From contig NZ_PUIP01000025.1 in assembly GCF_002968015.1 (NCBI RefSeq), forward strand, positions 1 through 64,000: a stretch of 64,000 nt of DNA. Reading direction: 5' to 3'. Within the stretch, counting starts at the first letter, position 1; the number at the start of each line of letters is the position of its first letter. This DNA comes from Massilia phosphatilytica (GTDB lineage Bacteria > Pseudomonadota > Gammaproteobacteria > Burkholderiales > Burkholderiaceae_D). Position numbers and translations under genes: made by a program. The notes under the pieces were generated by a model. It ran no database searches, had not been told where the DNA came from, and worked only from the letters and a program-made list of their open reading frames with translations. This document shows, in pieces, positions 16,630 through 25,545 of this stretch.

Positions 16630-18687
16630 TTACTGCTTCAGGTGCTGGTCCAGCCAGCCGATCACCGTGTGATGCCACAGCAGGGAGTTGGCCGGCTTCA
16701 GCACCCAATGGTTCTCGTCCGGGAACACGAGCAGCTTGCTTTCGATGCCCCGGCGCTGCAGCGCCGTGAACGTGGACAGGCCCTGGGTCGTCGGGATACG
16801 GAAGTCGAGGTCGCCCTGTACGACGAGCATCGGCGTCTTCCACTTGTTCACGTGCAGCACCGGATTGAAGCGCTCATGTTTTTCCGGTACGGCGAAGTAC
16901 GGACCGCCGTTTTCCCAATCGGTGAACCATTGTTCCTCGGTCGAATAGGCCATGCCGCGGGTGTCGAACACGCCGTCGTGGTTGACGATGCACTTGAAAC
17001 CGTCGGACCAGTTACCTTCGATCCAGTTCATCATGTAGCCGCCATACGACGCGCCCAGCGCGCACGCGTGCGAGCGGTCCAGCCAGCCGTACTTCGCCAC
17101 GGCCGCGGCCAGGCCCTTCTTGAGGTCCTCGAGCGGCTTGCCGCCCCAGTCGCCACTGATGGCGTCCGTGAACTTCTGGCCGTAGCCGGTCGAGCCGTGG
17201 AAATCGATGAACACGGTCGCATAGCCCGCACCCGCGTACACCTGCGGGTTCCAGCGGTAGCTCCAGCCGTTGCCGAAGCTGCCCTGCGGGCCGCCGTGCA
17301 CGAGGAAGGCGATCGGGTATTTCTTGCCCGGCTCATAATTCCACGGCTTCATCACGTGGCCGTAGACGGTGTCGCCGTTCGCGCCCTTGAACGAAAACTG
17401 TTCATAACCGCCCCAGCGCACGTCGGCCAGCTTGTCTTCGTTCACGTGCGTCAGCTGCGCCGCCTTGTTCGAGCCCAGCTGCATGCCAAACAATTGCGCG
17501 CCCGACGCCAGGTTCGTTTGCGTGAAGGCGACGGTATTGCCGCGCACGTCGAAACCGCCAATGGATCCCTTGTCGGTCAGCGGAGACACTTGGCCACTGG
17601 CCACGTCGATGGCGAACAGGCGGTGCTGGCCGATGTCCTCGGCGTCCGCGATCAGCGTCTTGCCGTCGGCCGTCCACTGGATGCTGCCCGGTGAGCGGTC
17701 CCAGCTTTCGGCCACGTTGCGTTTCTTGCCGGTGGCGAGATCGAGCAGCACGACGTGGTAGCGGTCCGCCTCGAAGCCGGGGCGGGTCATCGCCAGGTAG
17801 GCGAGGGTGCGGCCATCCGGCGAGAACACGCCTTTCGTGTCCCACGCGTTATTGTCCGCCGTCAGGTTGCGCGGCGTGCCACCGGTGGCGGGGACCGTGT
17901 ACAGGTCGAAGTTGGTCGACCACGCCTCGGTCTTGCCGGCGATGCGCACCGAGAACACGACGGTCTTGCCGTCCGGGCTGAAGCGGAATTCCTCGCGGTC
18001 GCCGAACGGTTTCGACGGCACGTCGCCGTCGAGCGAGCCCGACAGGCTGACAGGCGTGCCGTTCACGCGGCCGGACGCGTCCAGCGGCGCCGCGTACAGC
18101 ACGGCGTTGCGGCCGTCCGACCACGTGTCCCAGTGGCGCACGAACAGGCGGTCGTAGACCTTGCCGCTGGCCTTGTCCTTCTCTTTCGTATCCACACGCG
18201 CCTTCGTGCAGGCGAGGTCGGCACAGTCGCGGAACACGGCCATGCTCAGCAGCATGCGGTCGCCCGTCGGCGCGACGCGGAAGGCGTCCACGTCGAGCGG
18301 CAGGTCGGTCACGCGGACCGCGTCGCCGCCGGCCGCCGGCACGCGCCACACCTGGCCCGAGCCCGAACGCGCCGACAGGAAATAGATCGCGTCGCCGTTC
18401 GGCGACCATTCCGGATCCGTGCTGCTGGCGGTGTCCGACGTCAGGCGTTGCGGGGTCGGATTGGTGGCGCGCAGGTCGACCAGCCAGAGGTCGGTGTGGC
18501 CGCGGTTCTTGCCCATGTCGGTGGTGCGCACTGTGTAGACGACGCGGCCGCCATCCGGCGACACCGCCGGGCTGCCGACGCGTTCCATCGTCACCAGGTC
18601 TTCCACCGTGAATCCGCGCGGTGCGGCCGTCGCGCCGAACGCCGCGCCCGTCAGGGCGGCGGCCAGCGCCAGCATACGTAATTTCAT
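16630..18687 (-). CDS. Secreted S9 family prolyl oligopeptidase / acylaminoacyl-peptidase
   Basis: 685 residues. A signal peptide (MKLRMLALAAALTGAAFGA-TAA) sends it to the periplasm or beyond. An N-terminal seven-bladed beta-propeller with WD-like blades (SPDGGRVVYTV, WSPNGDAIYFLS, FSPDGKTVVFSV) is followed by an alpha/beta hydrolase domain from about 430. The catalytic triad is Ser in GASYGGYM, Asp in VVQGDLDFRIP and His in DENHWVL. ATG at 18687 follows AGAGGACAGG. It removes short N-terminal fragments from peptides. It is a monocistron ending at a strong hairpin. Confidence 0.92.
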   Translation of the reverse strand: MKLRMLALAAALTGAAFGATAAPRGFTVEDLVTMERVGSPAVSPDGGRVVYTVRTTDMGKNRGHTDLWLVDLRATNPTPQRLTSDTASSTDPEWSPNGDAIYFLSARSGSGQVWRVPAAGGDAVRVTDLPLDVDAFRVAPTGDRMLLSMAVFRDCADLACTKARVDTKEKDKASGKVYDRLFVRHWDTWSDGRNAVLYAAPLDASGRVNGTPVSLSGSLDGDVPSKPFGDREEFRFSPDGKTVVFSVRIAGKTEAWSTNFDLYTVPATGGTPRNLTADNNAWDTKGVFSPDGRTLAYLAMTRPGFEADRYHVVLLDLATGKKRNVAESWDRSPGSIQWTADGKTLIADAEDIGQHRLFAIDVASGQVSPLTDKGSIGGFDVRGNTVAFTQTNLASGAQLFGMQLGSNKAAQLTHVNEDKLADVRWGGYEQFSFKGANGDTVYGHVMKPWNYEPGKKYPIAFLVHGGPQGSFGNGWSYRWNPQVYAGAGYATVFIDFHGSTGYGQKFTDAISGDWGGKPLEDLKKGLAAAVAKYGWLDRSHACALGASYGGYMMNWIEGNWSDGFKCIVNHDGVFDTRGMAYSTEEQWFTDWENGGPYFAVPEKHERFNPVLHVNKWKTPMLVVQGDLDFRIPTTQGLSTFTALQRRGIESKLLVFPDENHWVLKPANSLLWHHTVIGWLDQHLKQ

Positions 18688-18790
18688 CCTGTCCTCTCGC
18701 TTGTGGCTTGTGAATACACGGGCGCGCTGGTTGGCGCGCCCGCGGAAAGGCAGCAATTTACCACGTGAAAGATGGAGCAGGGAACGGACG

Positions 18791-20512
18791 TCAGAACTCT
18801 TCCCAATCGCCCGCAGCGGCCGCCGCCTTCACGGGCGCGCGCACCGGTGCCGGCTTGACGACAGGCGCCCGCTTCGGTGCTGCCAGCGCCGTGGCGGCCT
18901 TCGCGGCGCGGACCGGCGCTGCCGGTGCGGCTCGTGCAGGCACCGGCGCGCGGTCGTCGAGGCGGAACACGCTGACCAGTTCCGCCAGCTTGCTCGCCTG
19001 GTTCTGCAACGCTTCCGACGCGGCCGCGGCTTCCTCGACGAGGCCCGCGTTCTGCTGGGTCACGTCGTCCATCTGGCTGATCGCCTGGTTGATCTGTTCG
19101 ATGCCGCTGGTCTGTTCCTGGCTGGCCGCGCTGATCTCGGCCATGATGTCCGTCACGCGCTGGATGCTCGCGACGACCTCGTGCATCGTGCTGCCGGCCT
19201 GGTCGACGAGCCTGGTCCCGGTCTCGACCTTGTCGACGGAATCGCCGATGAGGGACTTGATTTCCTTGGCAGCGGCCGCCGAGCGCTGCGCCAGCGTCCG
19301 CACTTCACCCGCGACGACGGCGAAGCCGCGGCCCTGTTCGCCCGCACGCGCGGCTTCGACCGCGGCGTTCAGTGCCAGGATGTTCGTCTGGAACGCGATG
19401 CCGTCGATGACGGTGATGATGTCGACAATCTTCTTCGACGAATCGTTGATCGAGCCCATCGTCTGCACGACCTGCGCCACCACGTCGCCACCCTGCCCGG
19501 CGACGGTCGACGCCGACTGCGCCAGCACGTTGGCCTGGCGTGCATTGTCCGCGTTCTGCTTCACGGTGGACGTCAACTCTTCCATCGACGACGCCGTTTC
19601 CTCGAGCGAGCTGGCCTGTTCTTCCGTGCGCGACGACAGGTCCAGGTTGCCGCTCGCGATTTCGCCGGAGGCGGAGGCGATGGCATCGGTACTCTGGCGC
19701 ACCTCGCCGACGATGCGGGCCAGGCGGTCGCGCATGGATTTCATCGCGAACAGCAGGCTCGTCTCGTCGCCGGGGCGCAGCTGCACGTCGGTGCCCAGGT
19801 CGCCGTCGGCGATGCGGCCCGCGATCTCGGCGGCATAGGCCGGTTCGCCGCCGAGCTGGCGCGTCAGGCTGCGGGTGATCGCGATGCCGAAACCGGCGCC
19901 AACCAGCGCGCTGAGCGCGACGAGCACCAGCATCGTGGCGCGGCTGGTTTCGTACGCGCTCTTATTGCTCAGATTGGTTTCCTGGGCCATGTTTTCCTTG
20001 TTGTGGGCCAGCTCCGTAATTTTGGCGTCGAGGTCTTCCGACTTGGGCAGGAACGTGCCGAACAGGTAGTCGACGGCATCGCGCTTCGGCTGGAGCGGCT
20101 CCGCCTTCACGCGCTTGACCATGTCCGCGATCATGCCGTCGAAGTCGCGCAGCCGGGCATCGGTGTCGGCAAAGATGCGCTTGCCCTCGTCCGAGTGGTA
20201 CAGCGGCCGCGCCTTGTCGAGATGGTCCTGCAACTGTCGCCTGTACTTGTCGACGTTGGCCAGCATTTTGGCGCGCTGGTCTTCGGTTGAGGCCAGCATG
20301 GCACCGCGCAACGAACGGCCGAGGGAAACCTGGTCCACGTCGGCTTCCTTGACATAGGAAATTCCCAGCAATTCTTTCTGGTACATGCGCTTGGCGCGCT
20401 CGTTCATCTGGGTCATGTTGTAGATCGCGACGCCGGCGACGATGGCGCCGAGCACGACGACCGCAAGAAAGCCAAGGGTCAGCCGGGTAGCGACTTTCAT
20501 TTGCTTGAACAT
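18791..20512 (-). CDS. Methyl-accepting chemotaxis protein with CheR-tether-like tail
   Basis: 573-residue chemoreceptor. TM1 is at about 8-31, a four-helix-bundle periplasmic sensor at about 32-190, TM2 at about 193-213, then HAMP and a long signalling coiled coil with the conserved hairpin FQTNILALNAAVEAARAGEQ at about 375. After an Ala/Pro-rich linker the protein ends in DWEEF, resembling the NWETF pentapeptide that docks CheR and CheB, so it may be a high-abundance receptor. A Shine-Dalgarno CAGGAG precedes the start; Met5 is a possible alternative. The ligand is unknown. No che genes are nearby. Confidence 0.93.
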   Translation of the reverse strand: MFKQMKVATRLTLGFLAVVVLGAIVAGVAIYNMTQMNERAKRMYQKELLGISYVKEADVDQVSLGRSLRGAMLASTEDQRAKMLANVDKYRRQLQDHLDKARPLYHSDEGKRIFADTDARLRDFDGMIADMVKRVKAEPLQPKRDAVDYLFGTFLPKSEDLDAKITELAHNKENMAQETNLSNKSAYETSRATMLVLVALSALVGAGFGIAITRSLTRQLGGEPAYAAEIAGRIADGDLGTDVQLRPGDETSLLFAMKSMRDRLARIVGEVRQSTDAIASASGEIASGNLDLSSRTEEQASSLEETASSMEELTSTVKQNADNARQANVLAQSASTVAGQGGDVVAQVVQTMGSINDSSKKIVDIITVIDGIAFQTNILALNAAVEAARAGEQGRGFAVVAGEVRTLAQRSAAAAKEIKSLIGDSVDKVETGTRLVDQAGSTMHEVVASIQRVTDIMAEISAASQEQTSGIEQINQAISQMDDVTQQNAGLVEEAAAASEALQNQASKLAELVSVFRLDDRAPVPARAAPAAPVRAAKAATALAAPKRAPVVKPAPVRAPVKAAAAAGDWEEF

Positions 20513-20747
20513 GGCACGTCTCCTGATGATGAGTTCAATTCAATGTTAATTGATGTGATGCAATAATTTGTGAGAATTGGACCGTGCGTGTGCGATTTGG
20601 CGTGTTTACCCAACACTTACGCCGGTGCTTGTTTTGTTTGATATCTGGTCGATAAAGAATCGTTTGTCAGAAAGCTATTTTTCGTGACTTTTCCGCCCGT
20701 TAATCTCACTACAATGGACTGATTGACATCGATAAAGGATGAGCAGC

Positions 20748-22208
20748 ATGGCCGTCTTCAACATGAAGTATTCGCAAGCCGTCGTCGATCAGGAACACGC
20801 GCTGGAACTACAGAACAATGCGTTTGCGAACTCGCTCGCCGGCCTGTTCAGCACCATCAATACGTATGAACAAAACCTGGATCCGGGGCAGCCCGTCAGT
20901 TCGACGCTGAATGGTTCCACGCTGACCATCCGCTACACGAGCGGTGCCACGGAAACGTACAAGAACGTGGTGCTCGACAATCCGGGCGGCGCCAGCGGCC
21001 ATGGCACTGCCACCGATTACGAACTCCTGCAAAGCGGAGTCGCCGGGGAGTTGGGCACGGGCAAGATCAATTTCAACTACAAGGTCGACGGCGCCAACGT
21101 GTGGCTATCGACGTCGACGCAAGGGGACGTATTCGACAGGATCGGCGCCGCCACCGACCTGCCGGCTGGCAGCCCCGGCTACAATCCCGTATTCGGCAAC
21201 CTCGGCGTCGTGGTCCAGGGCAACCTGAACTTCACGCCGCAGGGCAATACGATCGGCTCCTTCGGCAATATCACGCTGTATGCCGAAAAATTCCTGGACT
21301 CGGCCACGGTCGATGGCAATTTTTATATCGATACAACCCGCGCCGACCCGGTCGGCGGCGTGCTGACCGGCTACAAGGAGGTGTACCGGGACGGCAGCGT
21401 GCTGCAGCTCGGCGGTATCTCGTCCACGCTGAACCCGCAGCAGAACCTGGATGACGCATGGTCCAACGGCAGTTATTTCAACGGTGACGATGTCCTGACC
21501 GTCGACCTGCCGGCGCACCTGTATGCACCGGTGATGCTGCAGGCAGGCGCCGGCAACGACCGCGTCAGCCTCAACGGCGGCGGCGGACAACTGGGCGTGA
21601 TGGCCGGCGACGGCAACGACCAGATCACGCTGCTCGGCGGCGCGCATACGGTCGATGGGGGCGCCGGCATCGATACGGTCCGGCTGTCCATGGCGCGCGC
21701 TGACGCGACCGTCCAGCGAAGCGGCAACGCGGTCACGATCACGGACAAGGCCGGTACGGTGGATCAGCTGTCGGGCGTCGAGCGCATCGTCTTCAGTGAC
21801 GCCACCGTCGCGCTGGACATCGACGGCAACGCCGGCCAGGTCTACCGCATCTACCAGGCCGCGTTCAACCGCACGCCCGACAAGCCAGGCCTCGGCTACT
21901 GGATCGATGCGATGGACCACGGCGCAAGTTTTGCCAGCGTGGCCAAAGGCTTCCTCGACTCGGACGAATACCACAAGGCGTACGACGGCGTGACGTCGAA
22001 CCGCGCACTTGTCACCAAGTACTACGAGAACATCCTGCACCGGACGCCGGACGCGGGCGGCCTGGATTTCTGGGCCGGCGTGCTCGACAGCAAAGCGGCC
22101 GGTACCGCGGACGTGCTGGCGTCGATCAGCGACAGCGCCGAGAACAAGGCCGGCCTGGTGGGCGTAATCGGCAACGGGTTCGAGTACACGCCTTACGGTC
22201 AGGGCTGA
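20748..22208 (+). CDS. DUF4214 and RTX domain protein
   Basis: 486 residues. I prefer ATG 20748 over ATG 20739 because AAAGGATGAG lies at proper spacing before it. No signal peptide is seen. The N-terminal half is beta-rich and unrecognised. RTX-like repeats (QAGAGNDRVSLNGGGGQ, AGDGNDQITLLGG, DGGAGIDTVRL) lie at about 255-315. DUF4214 repeats follow at about 363-470 (VYRIYQAAFNRTPDKPGLGY, KYYENILHRTPDAGGLDFW). DUF4214 is common in secreted surface proteins of this group, and type I export is plausible. It is convergent with pqqE and overlaps its 3' end by 10 bp. Confidence 0.82.
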   Translation: MAVFNMKYSQAVVDQEHALELQNNAFANSLAGLFSTINTYEQNLDPGQPVSSTLNGSTLTIRYTSGATETYKNVVLDNPGGASGHGTATDYELLQSGVAGELGTGKINFNYKVDGANVWLSTSTQGDVFDRIGAATDLPAGSPGYNPVFGNLGVVVQGNLNFTPQGNTIGSFGNITLYAEKFLDSATVDGNFYIDTTRADPVGGVLTGYKEVYRDGSVLQLGGISSTLNPQQNLDDAWSNGSYFNGDDVLTVDLPAHLYAPVMLQAGAGNDRVSLNGGGGQLGVMAGDGNDQITLLGGAHTVDGGAGIDTVRLSMARADATVQRSGNAVTITDKAGTVDQLSGVERIVFSDATVALDIDGNAGQVYRIYQAAFNRTPDKPGLGYWIDAMDHGASFASVAKGFLDSDEYHKAYDGVTSNRALVTKYYENILHRTPDAGGLDFWAGVLDSKAAGTADVLASISDSAENKAGLVGVIGNGFEYTPYGQG

Positions 22209-23356
22209 CTCACCTTGCGCGAATTGACGTCGGACCGGAACACGATCGGTTGCGCCGGCCGCCACACGGCGCTGTCTTGCGCACCCTGCTGTGCGCGTTG
22301 CGCGTGCATCACGATCGTCTGCACGTCGCCATGGCGCGCCGACTTCGCGCACACCGGGTCTGCGTTCGCGGCGTCGCCGGTGAGCGCAAAAGCCTGGCAG
22401 CGGCAGCCGCCGAAGTCCCTCGCCTTGTCGTCGCACGTGCGGCATGGATCCTTCATCCAGGCATCGCCGCGGTAGCGGTTGAACGCATCGCTGTCGTACC
22501 AGATGTCCTTCACGCTCGCCGCGCGGACGTTCGGGAAATCGATGCCAGGCAACGTGCGGGCCGCGTGGCAGGGCAGGGCGGTGCCGTCCGGCGCGATGCC
22601 GAGGAACACGCCGCCCCAGCCGTTCATGCACGCCTTCGGCCGTGCCTCGAAATAGTCGGGCACGACGAACAGGATGCGCATCTTGTTGCCGATCCGCGCG
22701 CGGCACGCATTCACGACCTGTTCCGCATGCGCAACCTGCTCCCGTGTCGGCATCAACTGGTCCCGGTTGACGAGCGCCCAGCCGTAATACTGCGTGTTGG
22801 CCAGTTCCAGGTACTCGACGCCCATCTCGAGGGCCATCTCGATGATCCGCTCCACGTGGTCGAGATTGAAGCGGTGCAGCACGACGTTCAGCACCATCGG
22901 ATAGTCGTACTGCTTGATCAGTCGGGCGACACGTGCCTTGAGGTCGAATGTCTTCGTGCTCGACAGGAAATCGTTCAGCTCGCGCGTCGAGTCCTGGAAC
23001 GACAACTGGATGTGGTCCAGTCCCAGCTCCTTCATGCACGCGAGCCGCGATTCCGTGAGGCCGACACCGGACGTGATCAGGTTCGTATAAAAGCCCAGCC
23101 GGCGACCTTCGCCGACCAGTTCTTCGAGATCGTCGCGCAGCAGCGGTTCGCCGCCCGAAAAGCCGAGTTGCGCGGCGCCGAGCTGGCGCGCCTGGCGCAT
23201 GACGTCGAACCATTGCTCGGTCGTCAGTTCGGTGCGGTCGTTGGCGTAATCGACCGGGTTGTAGCAGAACGGACAGTGCAGCGGGCAGCGATAGGTCAGC
23301 TCGGCCAGCAGCCAGAGCGGCGGCGCGATGGCCGCGCGGAAGGTCGGGGCGTTCAT
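22199..23356 (-). CDS. pqqE: PQQ biosynthesis radical SAM enzyme PqqE
   Basis: 385 residues. It forms the carbon-carbon bond between the Glu and Tyr side chains of PqqA, the first step of pyrroloquinoline quinone synthesis. The radical SAM cluster motif is C24-x3-C28-x2-C31 (RCPLHCPFC), followed by GFSGGEPLLR. A C-terminal SPASM region holds auxiliary-cluster cysteines (CMNGWGG, PCHAART, CRTCDDKARDFGGCRCQ). The start at 23356 lies 7 bp after pqqD, which acts as its peptide chaperone. Confidence 0.97.
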   Translation of the reverse strand: MNAPTFRAAIAPPLWLLAELTYRCPLHCPFCYNPVDYANDRTELTTEQWFDVMRQARQLGAAQLGFSGGEPLLRDDLEELVGEGRRLGFYTNLITSGVGLTESRLACMKELGLDHIQLSFQDSTRELNDFLSSTKTFDLKARVARLIKQYDYPMVLNVVLHRFNLDHVERIIEMALEMGVEYLELANTQYYGWALVNRDQLMPTREQVAHAEQVVNACRARIGNKMRILFVVPDYFEARPKACMNGWGGVFLGIAPDGTALPCHAARTLPGIDFPNVRAASVKDIWYDSDAFNRYRGDAWMKDPCRTCDDKARDFGGCRCQAFALTGDAANADPVCAKSARHGDVQTIVMHAQRAQQGAQDSAVWRPAQPIVFRSDVNSRKVSQP

Positions 23357-23363
23357 GGCGCGC

Positions 23364-23627
23364 TCACACGATCCAGCCGCGTTCGCTGGCGACGCGCAGG
23401 AAATCGTCGACGTCGTCCCGCAGGCCTCCGCAGTTGAACACCTGTTCGAGCTCGCCGACGATGGCCGGCACGGTACGGGCGCCATCGCAGCGTTTCAGGA
23501 TCTCGGCCGCGCTCTGGCTCAGCTTGACCATCCCTTCCGGATACAGGAGCACGTAGTTGCCTTGGGCCTCTTCCCACTGCATGCGGAAGAGGCGCGACAG
23601 CGCAGGTTGATCGGGAACGGTGTGCAT
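23364..23627 (-). CDS. pqqD: PQQ biosynthesis peptide chaperone PqqD
   Basis: 87 residues, normal length. It is a small winged-helix RiPP recognition element that binds the PqqA precursor and presents it to PqqE. Conserved features are the RMQWEEAQGNYVLLYPEGMV stretch, then LSQSAAEILKRCDG. It is separate from pqqC here, unlike the pqqCD fusions of some methylotrophs. It starts 11 bp after pqqC. Confidence 0.95.
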   Translation of the reverse strand: MHTVPDQPALSRLFRMQWEEAQGNYVLLYPEGMVKLSQSAAEILKRCDGARTVPAIVGELEQVFNCGGLRDDVDDFLRVASERGWIV

Positions 23628-23638
23628 GGCTTACCTCC

Positions 23639-24328
23639 TCAGGGATAGGCTTTCTCGATGGCATCGAGCATGGTCCACAGGATGTCGAGCTTGAACTGCA
23701 GGATCTCGAGCGCCCGCTCCTGCTGGGCGCGCGTCGTGAAATGGCCGAGCGTCACTTCCAGGCCGTGTTCGACATCGCGCTCGGCCAGCGAGATGCGGCT
23801 GCGGAAGTACTGCAAGCCATCGGGATCGATCCACGCGTAATGCGTCGGCCAGTTGGCCAGCCGGTCCTTGTGGATCTTCGGCGCGAACATCTCCGTCAGC
23901 GACGAGCAGACGGCTTCCTGCCACGGCGCCTGGCGCGCAAAATTGACATACGCATCGACGGCGAAGCGCACGCCCGGCACAACGTGCCGCTGCGACCACA
24001 GCGCCTCGCGCGTGAGCCCGACGGCCTCGCCGAGCCGCACCCACGCTTCAATGCCCCCCTCGTTGTCACCCCAACCGTCATGGTCGAGGATGCGGCGCAC
24101 CCAGCGGCGCCGCGTCGCGCGGTCCGGGCAATTGGCGATGATGGCGCCATCTTTCTGCGGGATATTGACCTGGTAATAAAAGCGGTTGGCGACCCAGCCG
24201 CGGATCTGGTCCGGGCCCAGCAGGCCGTCATTCATTTTGACGTTGAACGGATGGTGGATGTGGTAGCCGGCACCCCGCGCGCGCAATTGCGCCTCGAACT
24301 CGTCGCGGCTCCATGCTTCGGTACTCAT
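23639..24328 (-). CDS. pqqC: Pyrroloquinoline-quinone synthase PqqC
   Basis: 229 residues. A cofactor-free oxidase of the TenA/heme-oxygenase fold that carries out the last, multi-electron oxidation and ring closure to PQQ. Family segments include YHIHHPFNVKMNDG, FYYQVNIPQKDGAIIANC and DHDGWG, with conserved His and Tyr residues. ATG at 24328 overlaps the pqqB stop (ATGA), which argues against longer upstream starts. Somewhat shorter than the 250-residue Klebsiella protein. Confidence 0.96.
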   Translation of the reverse strand: MSTEAWSRDEFEAQLRARGAGYHIHHPFNVKMNDGLLGPDQIRGWVANRFYYQVNIPQKDGAIIANCPDRATRRRWVRRILDHDGWGDNEGGIEAWVRLGEAVGLTREALWSQRHVVPGVRFAVDAYVNFARQAPWQEAVCSSLTEMFAPKIHKDRLANWPTHYAWIDPDGLQYFRSRISLAERDVEHGLEVTLGHFTTRAQQERALEILQFKLDILWTMLDAIEKAYP

Positions 24329-25233
24329 AATGTGATCTCCATGCCGTCGAACGCGACCTCGATGCCGTGGCGCGCGAGCAGGGCGCGTTCTTCGGAGTCT
24401 TCGTCCAGGATCGGATTCGTGTTGTTGATGTGGATGAGCACCTTGCGCCGCGCGTTGACGCCGTCGAGCACGGCGATCATGCCCCCGTCGCCCGATTGCG
24501 GCAGGTGGCCCATGTCGGCCGCCGTCTTGCCGGAAAAGCCCTGCGCGATCATTTCGTCCGCCCGCCAGAACGTGCCGTCGACGAGCACGCAATCCGCTAT
24601 CTGCAGCGCGGCGTCCACCTGCGGATCGATCGCGCCGAGGCCGGGTGCGTAGAACACGGATTGTCCCGTTTGCGTATCCTCGATCACCAGGCCGATGTTG
24701 TCGCCCGGGTGCGGATCGTTGCGGTGGTCGGAATACGGCGGTGCCTTGCTGTTCAGTGCCAGCGGCGTGAAGCGGATGCCTTCGATGCCCGGCACGTGCA
24801 TGCCGCCTTCGATCGGTAGCTCATGCCAGCGCACGCCGCAATAGTGCGACAGCACGGGCACGAGCGGCAGTCCCTGGTTGAGTTCGCGCCAGACCTGTGC
24901 GGTGCAATAGAGAGGCAGCTCTTTCCCCTCGCGCAGCATCAGGAGGCCGGTGACGTGATCGACCTGCGCATCCATCAGCATGACGGCGGCGATGCCCGAA
25001 TCGCGCCGGGCGCGCGCCGGCTGCAGGGCAGGCGTGGCGCGGATCTGCGTGAGGATGTCCGGCGAGGCATTGATCAGGACCCAGTCGGTCCCGTTGCCGG
25101 ACACGGCGATCGACGATTGCGTGCGCGCCGTCGCGCGGACGGTGCCGTTGCGCAGCCCGGCGCAATTGCGGCAATTGCAGTTCCACTGCGGGAAACCGCC
25201 TCCGGCCGCGGAGCCTAATACGACGATATTCAT
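24325..25233 (-). CDS. pqqB: PQQ biosynthesis protein PqqB
   Basis: 302 residues, usual length. A metallo-beta-lactamase-fold oxygenase that acts on the tyrosine part of the cross-linked peptide. It has N-terminal LGSAAGGGFPQWNCNCRNC, with clustered cysteines, and DAQVDHVTGLLMLRE in place of the usual HxHxDH motif, which is typical of PqqB. It starts 46 bp after pqqA and overlaps pqqC by 4 bp. Confidence 0.97.
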   Translation of the reverse strand: MNIVVLGSAAGGGFPQWNCNCRNCAGLRNGTVRATARTQSSIAVSGNGTDWVLINASPDILTQIRATPALQPARARRDSGIAAVMLMDAQVDHVTGLLMLREGKELPLYCTAQVWRELNQGLPLVPVLSHYCGVRWHELPIEGGMHVPGIEGIRFTPLALNSKAPPYSDHRNDPHPGDNIGLVIEDTQTGQSVFYAPGLGAIDPQVDAALQIADCVLVDGTFWRADEMIAQGFSGKTAADMGHLPQSGDGGMIAVLDGVNARRKVLIHINNTNPILDEDSEERALLARHGIEVAFDGMEITL

Positions 25234-25279
25234 GACGGTATCCGGTAAGCCCGCGGCGCTGCCGCGGGCGTGGGCTGCA

Positions 25280-25354
25280 TCAGCGATTCGCGATGTACAT
25301 CGTGATTTCGAAGCCGAAACGCCAGTCGATGAATTCCGGTTTGGTCCAGGCCAT
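25280..25354 (-). CDS. pqqA: PQQ precursor peptide PqqA
   Basis: 24-residue ribosomal precursor peptide of PQQ. The sequence ends RFGFEITMYIANR, with the conserved Glu16 and Tyr20 (E-x3-Y) that become the PQQ backbone. ATG at 25354 follows a strong GGAGACAACC. It is the first gene of pqqABCDE, in the usual order. No pqqF protease gene is adjacent, so the peptide is probably trimmed by a protease encoded elsewhere. Confidence 0.96.
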   Translation of the reverse strand: MAWTKPEFIDWRFGFEITMYIANR

Positions 25355-25480
25355 GGTTGTCTCCTTGATCGTTAGGTGGATGTGAATGCGCGGCGCGCAG
25401 TCAAGGAGGAATTCGCAATATCCATGCCACATGGTGTGGCGCGGTATCTCCGGGGCGGGGCTGTGTCAAAGATGAACAGT

Positions 25481-25516
25481 TGTATTGCACGACGATACAT
25501 CTGTGACAGAATTGTC
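25481..25516. promoter_or_regulatory. Inverted repeats in the divergent pqqA / VOC promoter region
   Basis: TGTAT-N9-ATACA at 25481-25499 and GACAGAATTGTC at 25505-25516 are two inverted repeats between the divergent pqqA and VOC genes. They could be operators for either. No strong -35/-10 pair was recognised. Confidence 0.35.
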
Positions 25517-25545
25517 CAGTTTCGTGTGAACACTCGGAGATGCAT

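Noticed and set aside
20513..20747. Possible flagellar sigma28 promoter for the chemoreceptor
   Set aside because: TAAG-N14-GCCAAATC is a poor match in both boxes and spacing.
24329..24592. Longer pqqC from an upstream ATG
   Set aside because: It would lie wholly inside pqqB in another frame; the PqqC family N-terminus begins at 24328.
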